Source of the DNA: Paraglaciecola psychrophila 170
GTDB lineage: Bacteria > Pseudomonadota > Gammaproteobacteria > Enterobacterales > Alteromonadaceae
Direction: 5' to 3'
DNA length: 64,000 bases
Assembly: GCF_000347635.1 (NCBI RefSeq)
Contig: NC_020514.1
Location: forward strand, 2,914,001 to 2,978,000
The position numbers and the translations under genes were made by a program. How positions within the stretch are numbered: the stretch's first letter is position 1; each line of letters begins with the position of its first letter. The notes under the pieces are model-generated. The model did not search any database. It saw only the letters and a list, made by a program, of their open reading frames with translations, and had not been told where the DNA came from. Of this stretch, positions 20,345 to 30,167 are shown piece after piece.

Positions 20345-20788
20345 CTAACTGTTAGATGGATCATTCTTTGTACCTTTTTCCGTTTCAATCTCATTCTTAA
20401 ACTCCGCATCAGCCACATCAACAATTCCTTCATCATCTTTTGTGGTGGCCTCAGTAGTGGCGACATTTTCTTTATTATCCTCATTGTCACCCTCATCTAA
20501 ATCAGAACTCGGTGTTCCATCTGGAAAAGGCACAAAAGGAAATGGCATTGCGTCGGTTTTAAAGGTTAGAAACAAGGTAATTTGATACAGGTAAGTACTC
20601 AGATTCTGACCGAGAGGAATCACGACTTGATTCGTCTGGCCTTTAAACAGAAGTGTGACAAATTGAAAAACAGCCACCAAGGTTACGATTAATTTTGCTG
20701 CTCCCGAAATTATGGAAAAAACAACCATAAATAAACCTCGCTTCCAAGTATCCAGATTAGTCAGTGTTGCTTTCGTTTTTTCGTTCAT
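20345..20788 (-). CDS. DUF4389 membrane protein
   Basis: The 147-residue protein has a long hydrophobic region (about 18-45) and the family hallmark LYQITLFLTFKTDAMPFPFVPFPDG near residues 67-92. The last 55 residues form an acidic, threonine- and aspartate-rich tail. DUF4389 proteins are small inner-membrane proteins of unknown function common in marine gammaproteobacteria. The start ATG has an upstream GGAGAATC. The gene stands alone in its orientation. Confidence 0.8.
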   Translation of the reverse strand: MNEKTKATLTNLDTWKRGLFMVVFSIISGAAKLIVTLVAVFQFVTLLFKGQTNQVVIPLGQNLSTYLYQITLFLTFKTDAMPFPFVPFPDGTPSSDLDEGDNEDNKENVATTEATTKDDEGIVDVADAEFKNEIETEKGTKNDPSNS

Positions 20789-20945
20789 TTGATTCTCCTA
20801 ATGACATTGTTATGAGTTTTACACTTTACGTAGGTACAGCAAATATGAAGCCAACAATATCTACAATAAAATCAATAAGTTAAAGAAACCGTTGTTCTGT
20901 GAAATATATATAACACGAGTTATTACGTTTTATCGCCAGATTGTG

Positions 20946-21125
20946 ATGAAAATCACCAAACTCACCTTGAGTACTTCAAACTTCAATTTATGTAGAATAC
21001 TGATTGACGGTAATTTCCATTTAGCGGTTCTTAACGCCAGAGTTGGCGGACATTCAAGGCTATTTTCACGCAATGAAATGAGAGTCTGGATCAATCATTT
21101 AAAGTTAATGTCTCATCCATTGTGA
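20946..21125 (+). CDS. Small hypothetical protein (59 residues)
   Basis: An ATG at 20946 opens a frame MKITKLTLSTSNFNLCRILI that continues as DGNFHLAVLNARVGG and ends FSRNEMRVWINHLKLMSHPL. The pattern of a short strand-rich start followed by a helix vaguely recalls small DUF6482-like proteins. No clear ribosome site precedes it; an upstream TTG/ATG at 20892 extends the frame by 18 residues without family-like content. It lies between oppositely oriented genes. It may be real but could be chance. Confidence 0.35.
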   Translation: MKITKLTLSTSNFNLCRILIDGNFHLAVLNARVGGHSRLFSRNEMRVWINHLKLMSHPL

Positions 21126-21154
21126 TCTCAATATCAAATAGCGAACATGAACCA

Positions 21155-22180
21155 CTAATTGGCTAAACAAATAATTATCAATAAGTTAAAAACGTTTACG
21201 CGGTATGCAAAGAGTCCTTGACTGCCTCCAGTGTGTAAAAATAGCTGATGGCTATTCTGTTCAATCACACCTTTGGCACATAAATCCATAAAACCTGCCA
21301 TCGCTTTTCCCGTATAAACAGGGTCTAACAAGAGTCCTTCAAGTTGTGCGCAGCGCTTAACCGCGGCGATCATTGATGGTGTTGTTATACCGTATCCTTG
21401 GCCGTAGTAACTTCCATTGGTGACGACTCTCCCTTCAGCTTCGTTGGAATTGATACCAAGTTGCGTTAATATTTCTCTAAGTAATGCATAGACTAACTGC
21501 TGCTGATCTTCAGTTGCACGACTCACCGTAATGCCAAGTACCGGTATATCTACTTTTGCAGCAATAAGCCCAGCTAATAAACCAGCTTGTGTACCCGCAC
21601 TGCCAGTCGCTAACACAATTTGATCTATCTGAATATTTTCAGAGACTATCTGCTGCAAAATTTCATTCGCACAGCGTACGTAACCTAAACTGCCAATCAC
21701 ATTCGAGCCACCCATTGGAATAAAATAAGGTTTTCGCCCCTCACTTTTTAATGTATTGATTAAAGCTTCAGCGTAGTCATTACAGTCTTCACCTAGGCTT
21801 AATCTATGGATTTTAGCGCCAAATAAACTATCGAGTAACATATTGCCATTGTTGTAATAATCCGTTTTTGGCGTGCCAGTGACATCTTCTAAGACCAATT
21901 CACAATCAAACCCAAATTTAGCGGCCGCTGCTGCAGTCTGTCTTGCATGATTTGACTGAAAGCCACCAACAGTGAGTAATATATCGGCTCCTTGCTGTTG
22001 GGCATCTGCTATCAAATATTCAAGTTTACGCGCTTTATTCCCACCTCCAGCTAGACCCGTGCAATCATCCCGTTTTACAAACAGATTGCATCCTAATTCA
22101 TTAGATAATCTTGGTAACCGTTCTAGCAATGTAGGTGTATGTGTAATGCTTACTCGGGGGATAAGGTTAAAATCTTGCAT
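21155..22180 (-). CDS. dcyD: D-cysteine desulfhydrase / ACC deaminase family PLP enzyme
   Basis: The protein of 341 residues from the ATG at 22178-22180 matches the fold-type II PLP family that includes E. coli DcyD. It has TLLERLPRLSNELGCNLFVKRDDCTGLAGGGNKARKLEYL with the PLP lysine in GGGNK, then GGFQSNHARQTAAAAAKFG, and LATGSAGTQAG for phosphate binding. The expected reaction is D-cysteine to pyruvate, H2S and ammonia in the cytoplasm. An in-frame GTG at 22231 would add 17 residues, but the ATG aligns with the family start and has an AAGAAGTGG upstream. Some relatives act on other beta-substituted D-amino acids, so the substrate is not certain. Confidence 0.85.
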   Translation of the reverse strand: MQDFNLIPRVSITHTPTLLERLPRLSNELGCNLFVKRDDCTGLAGGGNKARKLEYLIADAQQQGADILLTVGGFQSNHARQTAAAAAKFGFDCELVLEDVTGTPKTDYYNNGNMLLDSLFGAKIHRLSLGEDCNDYAEALINTLKSEGRKPYFIPMGGSNVIGSLGYVRCANEILQQIVSENIQIDQIVLATGSAGTQAGLLAGLIAAKVDIPVLGITVSRATEDQQQLVYALLREILTQLGINSNEAEGRVVTNGSYYGQGYGITTPSMIAAVKRCAQLEGLLLDPVYTGKAMAGFMDLCAKGVIEQNSHQLFLHTGGSQGLFAYRVNVFNLLIIICLAN

Positions 22181-22441
22181 CTTGACCACTTCTTTTAATG
22201 TTGATGATTTAACTTCTAACACCCCACTCACAATCTTGCTAGTGAAGCGTTAGTTTGCGGCTCTATCATCCGAGCAATTTGGGACCAACACCCAATAATA
22301 ACTCGTCAATTGTAGCTAGGTGTTTAAACGTTGATTACTTAACGATGAATTAACAGCCAGGTTCGTTTTATGATTACGATCAATGTTTGAAATTGAATTA
22401 GTCACTAGTATAAATTCAATAACAACAAGGGTTACGCCATT

Positions 22442-22789
22442 ATGGTTAATACAGAACTCACAGAATTACTTGATTATCTGAAGATATATCAGCCCTTAAG
22501 CGCTTTATCACACAATACACATAGTCAGTGTGCAGCTATATTATCATTAAGCTATCGTAAAAAAGGAGCAAAAATTCTCACCATAGGCTCTTCTAATAAC
22601 AAACTTTATATGACCAGGTCGGGAGCGATCGCTTTATATAACACCGAAAATAATCTTATTAGAACCTTGGCAGAAGGCGCGTTCTTTGGATATGTATCTA
22701 TGTTGAAAGATAAGCCAGTACATTATCAAGCGGTCTGTGAAGATGATTGTTTATTATTAGAGTGCAGTAAACAGAATTTTATTTACTAG
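22442..22789 (+). pseudogene. Truncated cyclic-nucleotide-binding domain (N-terminus of a DUF294-type protein)
   Basis: The 115 residues cover most of a cNMP-binding fold: helix ELLDYLKIYQPLSALS, strands up to LYMTRSGAIALYN, the EGAFFGYVSML phosphate-cassette region, and ending CLLLECSKQNFIY. In the usual architecture, CBS domains and a DUF294 nucleotidyltransferase-like domain follow, giving about 600 residues. Here a stop comes right after the domain's penultimate strand. A perfect palindrome and a MITE-like repeat follow immediately. The rest has evidently been lost. Confidence 0.6.
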
Positions 22790-22790
22790 G

Positions 22791-22814
22791 TCAATTTACA
22801 TGGATGTAAATTGA
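22791..22814. repeat. Perfect palindrome at the truncation point
   Basis: TCAATTTACAT and its exact complement are separated by GG. The arms are 11 bp each, and the element starts 2 bases after the stop of the truncated cNMP gene. It may mark a deletion or insertion breakpoint or act as a terminator stem without a U run. Confidence 0.55.
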
Positions 22815-22890
22815 GTCGTAGAGTGGCAGGAGCACATTGTGACGACCTGCTAAATTTCGTAAATAATTGGATGAAGAACATAGCTCTGCG

Positions 22891-23150
22891 ATTTGCGAGC
22901 AGTACTTTTTTGATTACTTTTTTTTGGCTGTAGCAAAAAAGTAGGTCGCACAGAAGGGATTCTGAGAGAAACCTGCCACGCGGACGTCGCGCGGGAAGGC
23001 AGTAAGCGAAGCGTATGCTTTAACTCTATATATAAGACTAAAAGCACGCTCCGCGCCATCATCCTGATGGTTTTGTCTTGAATCCCTTCAAACCAGTTAC
23101 TTCTTTTCAACAGCCAAAAGAAGTAACCAAGAAAGCCCGCTCGCTACAAA
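22891..23150. repeat. MITE-like element with ~70-bp terminal inverted repeats
   Basis: The left arm (22891-22962) and the right arm (23080-23150) are imperfect inverted copies. Both contain GCGAGC, a TTACTT-GGCTGT-AAGTA hairpin and AGAAGGGATTC. The right arm alone folds into a perfect 12-bp stem (23096-23107 with 23116-23127). The ~117-base core includes GCGGACGTCGCGCGGGA (22980-22996), which recurs with one change at 36085-36101. No transposase is encoded; an open frame across it is incidental. Confidence 0.65.
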
Positions 23151-23560
23151 AGTTCTTAACCGCAAAAATGGCTTATTCTTGGGGTGAAACTGGGATTTTA
23201 GAAGCACACCTTTGCCCAGTTGATGATCTAGTTTAAGAAAACTCTATAGGAAAGTTAAGATAAATGATGGGATTGAGTGGGATTATGTGAACCAAGATAT
23301 GAAACCCCATTGCATAATACGTAACGTGGTCCAAGTTGCGAAAATTAATGGTGTTTCTTGCTTTCTATTTGAGTTCAACAGCATTTATTGCACACTACCG
23401 CCCATGATCGATAAAGAGACGGTCTCTAATGTATAGTGAAAGGACTGGTGAACGCCCAAAGCGGACTAAACGACTTATCTGGTTGAACGGCAAAAATGAG
23501 CGTGGAACAGTCTTACAATTAAGAGCTGCCGACCGTCTCAAAAAATGAGTTGCCGAATAT
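23151..23560. other. Non-coding stretch between the repeat and the serine hydrolase gene
   Basis: About 410 bases. The first part (GTTCTTAACCGCAAAAATG, near 23152) still resembles the repeat family flank seen around 36170-36190 on the other strand. The rest shows no gene, RNA or terminator that I can support. Confidence 0.45.
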
Positions 23561-25024
23561 TTACTCGTCAACCTTAGTAGCAACAATCCCACCCCAGAAA
23601 GAAATTTGATTAACTTCCCCTAACTTATTTTGGTGCAGTTCTAAAGTCATGTCTGTCATTGAAAATAGCTTTTGGCTACTTTCTGGAAAGAATAATTCGT
23701 CCACAATAAACTCTTCATTGTTAACAATAAAGTTCCCTCCCTTTTCCGCAATAACAAAGGTGCTTTCAAATGGCTCGGTGATTTTGTATCTACCTAAAAT
23801 CGAATTGAAAAGCTTAGGGTCTAACCTAGTTATTGTTTTTTCGGTCGGCTTAAATTCATCCCAGTGATAAATTTCACTGATTCTATTCAAAATCTCACTA
23901 ATCAAAGCAGATCCATTGTCGCTATTAGTCATAATCGCAATACCGTCACCCGTCTGAGTGTGTGCAAATAATTGCGCTTTATAGCCTTCGTTAGAGCCAC
24001 CGTGACTAAAGGAGGTTACTTTTTCCTTGCCACCTAAAAAGAAACCTATCCCCATTGGCTCTATTTGTGGTGAGAGTATTTCTTCAACAGTTTTTTTAGT
24101 GAAAAAAGACTCGTCTTTACCCAAACCTGCTAACTGTATTTTTGACACTAAACGCAATAAATCAGATGGCGTCGTCCATAAACCCGCAGCAGCTAAGGCG
24201 GCATAAGTATGTGCGCCACCTGCAATAGGAACACCATTGGTATTGTGTGCTACTGCCGCATTATTTTTCAAACTGCCTTCTAATGGTTGGCTATAAACAC
24301 TATGCCCCATCAACAAAGGGTCAAAAAGTGTCGCTTTTGCTAATTCTGGTAGAAGTGTTTTAGATTGATCTTGCAAAACCAATTGCGCCAAAATAGTCCC
24401 ACCACCTGAATATCTGAACTGGGTTCCAGGCTCTATATCGACAATAACGGGGGCAGAATTAGCAGGGGTGACACCTTTGAGTAATGAAATAATGGACGGA
24501 ACGTCAGTACCTTCTGCATAGCCAGCAAAACCATGTATTGTGGTGCCAGCAGAATGGCTGAGTAATCGACGTAATGTGACATCGCTTTTATGTGACCATT
24601 GATGAGCAGGTACCTGCCAACTTTTAAGTAAACGGTTTACATCAACCTCTAAATTCAAATTATTATCTTGGCGATACTTCATTAATACGCTGGCAAATAC
24701 AGGTTTGGATATACTTGCCGCTTGAAAGACAGTATTGGCATCAATGGGACGATTATTAATTTGATCAATTACGCCTACAGTATGTGTCCAACTAATCTTA
24801 TTATCTTTTAAAAATGCGATAGAAACAGCAGGTACTTTATAATATTCCATCCTTTCTTTTAGGCTACTAACCTTAGAAGGCTTGCCAATTATTCGAACTG
24901 TGGGCTGTAAACCTTCGCTAATCAATTGGTTTTCAGTGATTATCTGGTCACTATTACCCAAAGCGCTTAGGCTATATATAGAGGCGCTTGCTAAAACGAT
25001 TAAAGTGTTGGCATTGAAGTTCAA
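23561..25024 (-). CDS. Secreted serine hydrolase of the class C beta-lactamase family
   Basis: The 487-residue protein has a signal peptide (about residues 1-23, ending SALG). The beta-lactamase family nucleophile motif SISK is at 104-107 and the second motif YSG near 211 (FRYSGGGTILAQL). A late HGGSNEGYKAQLF segment sits where class C enzymes have KTG-like residues. A C-terminal lipocalin-like extension follows (about 380-487). Such proteins are usually periplasmic esterases or D-amino peptidases rather than true beta-lactamases. The gene stands alone in a region full of remnants but is itself intact. It should not be read as antibiotic resistance from sequence alone. Confidence 0.85.
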   Translation of the reverse strand: MNFNANTLIVLASASIYSLSALGNSDQIITENQLISEGLQPTVRIIGKPSKVSSLKERMEYYKVPAVSIAFLKDNKISWTHTVGVIDQINNRPIDANTVFQAASISKPVFASVLMKYRQDNNLNLEVDVNRLLKSWQVPAHQWSHKSDVTLRRLLSHSAGTTIHGFAGYAEGTDVPSIISLLKGVTPANSAPVIVDIEPGTQFRYSGGGTILAQLVLQDQSKTLLPELAKATLFDPLLMGHSVYSQPLEGSLKNNAAVAHNTNGVPIAGGAHTYAALAAAGLWTTPSDLLRLVSKIQLAGLGKDESFFTKKTVEEILSPQIEPMGIGFFLGGKEKVTSFSHGGSNEGYKAQLFAHTQTGDGIAIMTNSDNGSALISEILNRISEIYHWDEFKPTEKTITRLDPKLFNSILGRYKITEPFESTFVIAEKGGNFIVNNEEFIVDELFFPESSQKLFSMTDMTLELHQNKLGEVNQISFWGGIVATKVDE

Positions 25025-25306
25025 AATATATCCTTATACATAGGAGCTTAATTTGTTGTATGGCATATATGTAACATACATAAAATACGAAATAATAGGT
25101 ATAAAATTCAAGTTTCTAAATTTTATCGATAGTACAGTTCCATCCCTGCCCGAAGCGTTAGTTCAGTGTGTGAACCACGACTGACGGCAATTGGCACAAA
25201 CTTGACCATCAACTTACGCCTAGCTTCGGCCATAAGCGGACATTAAGAATTAAACGTGACAGCCCTTACAGATCGTCAGGGTATATATTTTAAGTTTACA
25301 CTGACC
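25025..25306. other. Non-coding flank of the IS4 element
   Basis: About 280 bases upstream of the serine hydrolase gene, reaching the IS4 left end. It contains CTTCGGCCATAAGCGGACATT, a short motif of the kind scattered in intergenic DNA of these bacteria. No gene was seen. Confidence 0.4.
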
Positions 25307-26625
25307 CTGAGGGATCCCCACGAATATTCAACCATTAAAGTTGTCTGCAATAATAGTTCTGAGATTTAATACTGCTGCTTCATATTGCTCACAGAGCAGC
25401 GTGAAACGCTTATCTACGAAGCCTCGTAAGCCCAAATAATGAAACGATAATACTCGCCTTGTTTTAACTGTATTCGCTTGATAACGACGGTGTAAACCAG
25501 CCATTAATATAGCTAAACCTATAATGTTAGCCAGAATGCTGGCGAGTGTGGCGATGAGAATAAGTATTGCAATACGTTGTACGCTTCGGCTTTTATGATG
25601 TTCAAAACCCAGTCCGAATAAGCTACTTTTGATATCCCTAAACTCTTCTTCAATTTGCATACGCAGTCGATAAATAGCCACTATCTTTTTACCTAAAGAC
25701 TTGCTCCGAGGAAGTGACGTTGCAATTAACCAGGGGTTTGTAGCGCCTCTTGCATGGACCTTTGAACACTTAGATTGCCTAGGAATGTTATGTCGCGTTA
25801 AGCTATGCCGTCCTTTGTTTTTGCCTTTAAATAGCACCAAGGTACATGCTAAAGGTTGGTTGCGACAAATATGGCTAGCGAACCCTATGGGTTGACTGGT
25901 AGCTCGCTTATACAACTCAGAAGTATGCTCCCAATCATCTTTCTGATTAACATACATCATAGGTTTGCGGACTCTTCCTGCAAAATCCCACCCCAATGCG
26001 ATAATATATTTAAATCAGGTTGTTTTATAGCCAGCATCGGTGACAATAATGGGTTGAGCATTCTCATCTATAATACTGTTCAATTTAGCCAGAAATGCCT
26101 TATGTGTGCAGCGTTTTTCTTTCGTACTCATATCATGGACTTCTTGATATATAGCGACCCTCGGCCCTTAAAAGCGACGGATGCTCGTAGCAAAAAGCAG
26201 CCTTTGTGCGTATCCAAATCAGACCAATCAATCAGAATAATGGGGCGTAACGAAGCGCTTGCAAACTGCTTATATATGGTGCGATAAATAGAGAGTGTTT
26301 CATTGAGAATATGTTTGTTAGACAATAAGCGGTCAGCTTGTTTGATGCGATGCTTTTCATATGCTGAAGATGAAATTCCACGTACCATGCCGGTTACACT
26401 GGCTTTAGCCCCGTTTAGCAAACTGCTAACGCTGCTCGCTAATGCTGCTCGTCTAACTTTATGCATTTTAGGCGTGACAGCTGAAAGGAACTTCTTCAAA
26501 ATAACAACTTCATTCATGGTATTGGTCTTTAGTGATGTTTGGCGATTGAACTGATCACCAAGTACCATGAATGTTCCAAATTATTTTAAAATTACTTACC
26601 TGTTTATTTCGTGGGGATACCTCAG
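25307..26625. mobile_element. Defective IS4-family insertion sequence
   Basis: The ends are inverted repeats CTGAGGGATCCCCACGAA (25307 onward) and CTGAGGTATCCCCACGAA on the complement (ending at 26625), differing at one position. The element is 1319 bp and contains one transposase gene on the minus strand that is broken by a frameshift and a nonsense codon. Target duplications are not clear. It should be unable to transpose by itself. Confidence 0.85.
25328..26568 (-). pseudogene. IS4-family transposase, broken by a frameshift and a TGA
   Basis: The N-terminal part (26128-26568) has the first aspartate in ILIDWSDLD. Near 26145-26155 the frame shifts; in the new frame YQEVHDMSTKEKRCTHKAFL continues to PIIVTDAGYKTT with the second aspartate. 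A TGA at 26015-26017 then stands where IS4 enzymes have tryptophan (GYKTT-W-FKYIIALGWDF). The same frame runs on to the end with the IS4 signature YRLRMQIEEEFRDIK, which contains the catalytic glutamate and the Y-2-R-3-E-6-K spacing. Two lesions therefore inactivate an otherwise complete DDE transposase. Confidence 0.85.
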
Positions 26626-26806
26626 ACCCTGACCCCAGATTTAAGGGGATTTCAAATTATTACAACTATTTATTAGTAAGAACTCGCAAGGCTAGACTTA
26701 AGTTTGACGATGGAAAAAGTTTACAACCTTAGCCTGCTAGTTAAAATGTCAGTATATTGTAATATTTGTACTATTATTTATCATATTGACATAGCGAGAT
26801 AGCAAA

Positions 26807-27270
26807 ATGACAGAATTGACTTCTAGGACCAAACAAACAAAAGCCCCTATCTATACGACGAATTAGACAGGGAGTTGGTTAGCATATTGCGCAAAGACGG
26901 CAGGGCATCAATTTCAAAACTGTCTGAGATTTTACATGTCTCCCGAGACACCATTCAAAATAGACTAGATCGGCTGCTTTCAAGCGGAGCAATTTTGGGC
27001 TTTACCATTCGCGCCCATGAAAATGTGGAGGAAGGCGCAATAAGGGCAATCATGATGATTGAGGTAGTGGGTAAATCCACTTCGCAAATTATTGAAAAAT
27101 TACGAGGTATTCCTGAGTTGTTTAAACTGCACACTACTAATGGTGCGTGGGATCTCATTGCAGAGATACAAACATTAAGCCTGAGTGAGTTTGATCAAGT
27201 TTTGAGGGTAGTAAGAATGATCTCTGGGGTACTTAACAGCGAAACCAGCATTTTACTTAGCTCGACTTAA
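26807..27270 (+). pseudogene. Lrp/AsnC-family regulator with an N-terminal frameshift
   Basis: An ATG at 26807 starts MTELTSRTKQTKAPIY; the frame then runs into a stop. The rest of the regulator (YDELDRELVSILRKDGRAS, the helix-turn-helix through RDTIQNRLDRL, then the RAM effector domain) is in another frame. The join lies near 26851-26857, where removing AC from TATACGACG restores one continuous Lrp protein of about 153 residues. The only in-frame start downstream is a TTG at 26875, which would lose the first helix of the HTH domain. The gene converges on an intact Lrp gene (20-base gap). Confidence 0.7.
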
Positions 27271-27290
27271 TCAAAATCTTCCATTTGCCC

Positions 27291-27791
27291 TCACTCCAGC
27301 CATTCCAGTTTCTGTAGCGGATAACCCAGATACCACTTAGAACGTTCTAATATGATGCGCGTTTTAAGTTTTTGTATGCCCAATTTAGGATTTCCATTTA
27401 CAGTGTCACAAAGTTCATTCAGGGCTTGTGTGTCAGAGCAACAAGTAAAACAAATATAATCAATATCACCGGTAATACGTAAGCAATCCATAAACTCTGG
27501 GATGGCTTTTATGGCATCCTCAAAGGTTTTTCTTGCCACTGGATTATTGGCTTCAAGAGTAAATTCAACATAAGCCAAGACATTTTTTACAATTCTATTT
27601 AAATCAAGATCGGTATTAAAACCAACAAAATAGCCTGCCTCTTTGAGCGCTTTAGTACGCTGAAAACAGGCACTGTTTGATAAACCCACTCGCTCGCTTA
27701 GTTCTTGATTGGAGATATCTGCCTGCGTATGCACTATCGAAATTATTTTCTTATTGATCTGATCAAGTTTGATATTTTTTTTAATGCTCAT
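27291..27791 (-). CDS. Lrp/AsnC-family transcription regulator
   Basis: The 166-residue protein has the Lrp helix-turn-helix at the start (KLDQINKKIISIVHTQADISNQELSERVGLSNSACFQRTKAL) and the RAM/AsnC ligand domain behind it (FTLEANNPVARKTFEDAI, ITGDIDYICFTCC). Lrp-type regulators respond to amino acids or related small molecules. It diverges from the TonB receptor gene with a 174-base gap, so it is the obvious candidate regulator of the receptor-permease-HyuA-DUF917 group. The ligand may be the ring-opened product of that pathway, which is inference. Confidence 0.88.
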   Translation of the reverse strand: MSIKKNIKLDQINKKIISIVHTQADISNQELSERVGLSNSACFQRTKALKEAGYFVGFNTDLDLNRIVKNVLAYVEFTLEANNPVARKTFEDAIKAIPEFMDCLRITGDIDYICFTCCSDTQALNELCDTVNGNPKLGIQKLKTRIILERSKWYLGYPLQKLEWLE

Positions 27792-27965
27792 TTAATGGCC
27801 ATTTAAGTTAAAAAACGATTCTTTTGTGAGGGCAGTTCGGAAGTAAAGAATATCCGTTTTCAAGATGTATCTTCAACAGAATGTTTTTATTCGTTAGTAA
27901 TATACTACAGCAACGAACTAAAACTAAAATTGCAAATTCAACATATAAATATGGGAATCAACACA

Positions 27966-30092
27966 ATGTCTATGCTTCTAAATAACATCACGACAGCCTT
28001 GATTGTGCCAAGCACTTTACTGTTTGTTGCTAATTCACAGCTTGTTGCCGCACAAGAATCACTCGATAAATCCTTTGAAAAAATAGTCGTCACCGCTCGT
28101 GGACGTTCTGAGAGTATTCAAGAGATACCAGAGTCTATCACCTCGTTTAATGCCGAGCAAATTGAGCGTGCAGGCATTAAGAGTTTTCGTGATGTGGCTG
28201 ATCTGACTCCCAATTTAAGCCAATTAGACAATTTTCGCCCGGGATTATCTCGCATTCAAATTCGTGGTTTGATTACGCCTCAGGTAGGTGATGCGCCATT
28301 AGCCTTTGTAGTTGATGGTATTACCGCCTCTGATTTGGAGTTTATGAATCAACAGTTATTCGATATTGAAAGGATCGAAATACTGCGCGGTGCTCAGGGT
28401 GCGCTTTATGGACGTGGTGCGATTGGTGGAGCGGTTAATATTACCACTCGCAGACCTACTAACGACTTTGAAGCTCGCGTCAGCACGTCTTTTGCCAGTG
28501 GTAGCGATTTGCGTTTATCTGGTGTCGCGTCTGGCGCTTTGGTTGAAGACCAAGCCTACTTTAGAGTTGGGGCCTACAAACGTGATTATGATGGACAACT
28601 TGATAATACATTTTTAAATCAAACTGTTGATTTTCATGAAGAAAATTCGGTTTTTGGCAAACTGAGCATTGATATTTCAGATGAATCCATCTTGGATTTA
28701 AATGCACGTTTGACCAATACAGAATCAGGTATTGGATATTACCAAGCTGTCGATTTTGATACCGTTGAAGATTTTTCACTACAAGTTGAACATAACGTGC
28801 CTGGTCTCGACACTCGCGATCTTAGTGAATTTAGCGCACGATTCTCACACGATTTTGAAACCTCTACCCTTGAGTTAGTTGCAGGATATAGCGAATCAGA
28901 TCAAAGCGGTTTTTCTGATGCCGATTATTCCAACAAAGAAAGTGACTTTGACGGTTTCTATTTCGCTGGCGCGCAGGAAAACATTTTAAAGGTGGAATCA
29001 AGTACCTTCGAAGTCCGCTTAAAGTCTGACGACGATACACGACTGCGCTGGGCAGTAGCAGCCTTTGCACAAGAACGCTCGCGCGACAGCGAATACCACA
29101 ACTATGACGACTTGGTTGGCAATCAGCCGATGAATCGATCTGACTTTGATGAGAGCTTAATTGTCTTTAGTATATTGGATGAAAACAGCAGCAGTGCATG
29201 GGCTTTATCAACACAACTAAACTATGATTTTACCGAGCAAATCGAAGTAACTGCGGCACTTCGTTATGATACCGACGATAGAGAATCTTTTGACTCACGC
29301 TTTGTTGAAGATACTTTTGAGCAAAAAACATTTTCTGAACTACAGCCCAAATTTTCAGTCGCCTATCAAATGAATCCAAACACACTTGTCTATGGTGGTT
29401 ATTCACGTGGTTTCCGTAGTGGAGGTTTTAACGAACCTCACCCTAATATTAGCCGCACCTTTGATAAAGAAATATCTGATAGCTTTGAATTAGGCTTCAA
29501 AACTAGCTTGTTAGATGACAGCGGGACATTTAATTTTGCCTTGTTTAGAATTGATCAGGAAAATGCCCAGGTTACCCGCTTTAATGGCGATACCTTTACC
29601 TTAGAAAACATATCTGTCGATGATGTCAGCACTCAAGGTATTGAGTTTGAGCTTTCTGTTCAGGCAAGTGACAATTTAACTCTGATGGCGAATGGCGGGA
29701 TAATTGACTCAGACATTCAAGCATTTTCTGAACGCCCTGATTTAATTGGCTATTCGTTACCTCACGTTGCTGATTACAACCTCAATTTGGTTGCAGAATA
29801 TGAATATGCCATGTCATCAGAATTAAATTTAATCCTTCGCGCCGATTTGAACCACACAGGCCCTAGAATATTCAGCTTTGATATTGCCGATATTCAATCT
29901 TCCAAACAAAGCATTATTAATCTAAGAGCAACCATCGAGGCCGAAGCATGGTCGGTAACTGCCTTTGCAGACAACCTAACAGATGAACGTCAAATTGAAG
30001 ATTTAATACTGCTAGGTAATAGCGTGGTTTCTCTTGGGCGTTTCCCGAATATCGGCTCTAGCTTTGGTGTTCAATTTAATTATGACTTTTAA
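27966..30092 (+). CDS. TonB-dependent outer-membrane receptor (hydantoin-locus)
   Basis: From the ATG at 27966 a signal peptide of about 30 residues (to LVAAQ) leads into a TonB-box-like segment (FEKIVVTARGR), a plug domain with IQIRGLITPQVGD and RIEILRGAQGALYGRGAIGGAVNI, and a C-terminal beta-barrel ending in FNYDF with the terminal aromatic residue. The upstream TTG at 27930 is less likely as start. Such receptors import scarce solutes across the outer membrane using TonB energy. The barrel is of the general FecA/CirA-like class. The permease gene follows 75 bases later on the same strand, so the substrate is probably the one handled by the NCS1 permease and the two enzymes downstream. Confidence 0.9.
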   Translation: MSMLLNNITTALIVPSTLLFVANSQLVAAQESLDKSFEKIVVTARGRSESIQEIPESITSFNAEQIERAGIKSFRDVADLTPNLSQLDNFRPGLSRIQIRGLITPQVGDAPLAFVVDGITASDLEFMNQQLFDIERIEILRGAQGALYGRGAIGGAVNITTRRPTNDFEARVSTSFASGSDLRLSGVASGALVEDQAYFRVGAYKRDYDGQLDNTFLNQTVDFHEENSVFGKLSIDISDESILDLNARLTNTESGIGYYQAVDFDTVEDFSLQVEHNVPGLDTRDLSEFSARFSHDFETSTLELVAGYSESDQSGFSDADYSNKESDFDGFYFAGAQENILKVESSTFEVRLKSDDDTRLRWAVAAFAQERSRDSEYHNYDDLVGNQPMNRSDFDESLIVFSILDENSSSAWALSTQLNYDFTEQIEVTAALRYDTDDRESFDSRFVEDTFEQKTFSELQPKFSVAYQMNPNTLVYGGYSRGFRSGGFNEPHPNISRTFDKEISDSFELGFKTSLLDDSGTFNFALFRIDQENAQVTRFNGDTFTLENISVDDVSTQGIEFELSVQASDNLTLMANGGIIDSDIQAFSERPDLIGYSLPHVADYNLNLVAEYEYAMSSELNLILRADLNHTGPRIFSFDIADIQSSKQSIINLRATIEAEAWSVTAFADNLTDERQIEDLILLGNSVVSLGRFPNIGSSFGVQFNYDF

Positions 30093-30167
30093 TTGGTTGG
30101 GCCGGTATCGGTCCTCATTGCTCAATAGCCTGTTAATTAGCAGGCTGCTGTTTGTTGAGTTAGGTCT

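Noticed and set aside
22850..23110. Open frame across the MITE-like repeat
   Set aside because: It follows the inverted repeats, has no family-like sequence and no ribosome site; it is incidental.
23561..25024. Beta-lactam resistance gene
   Set aside because: Only the general serine-hydrolase motifs are present and the C-terminal extension fits esterase/peptidase relatives; resistance cannot be claimed.
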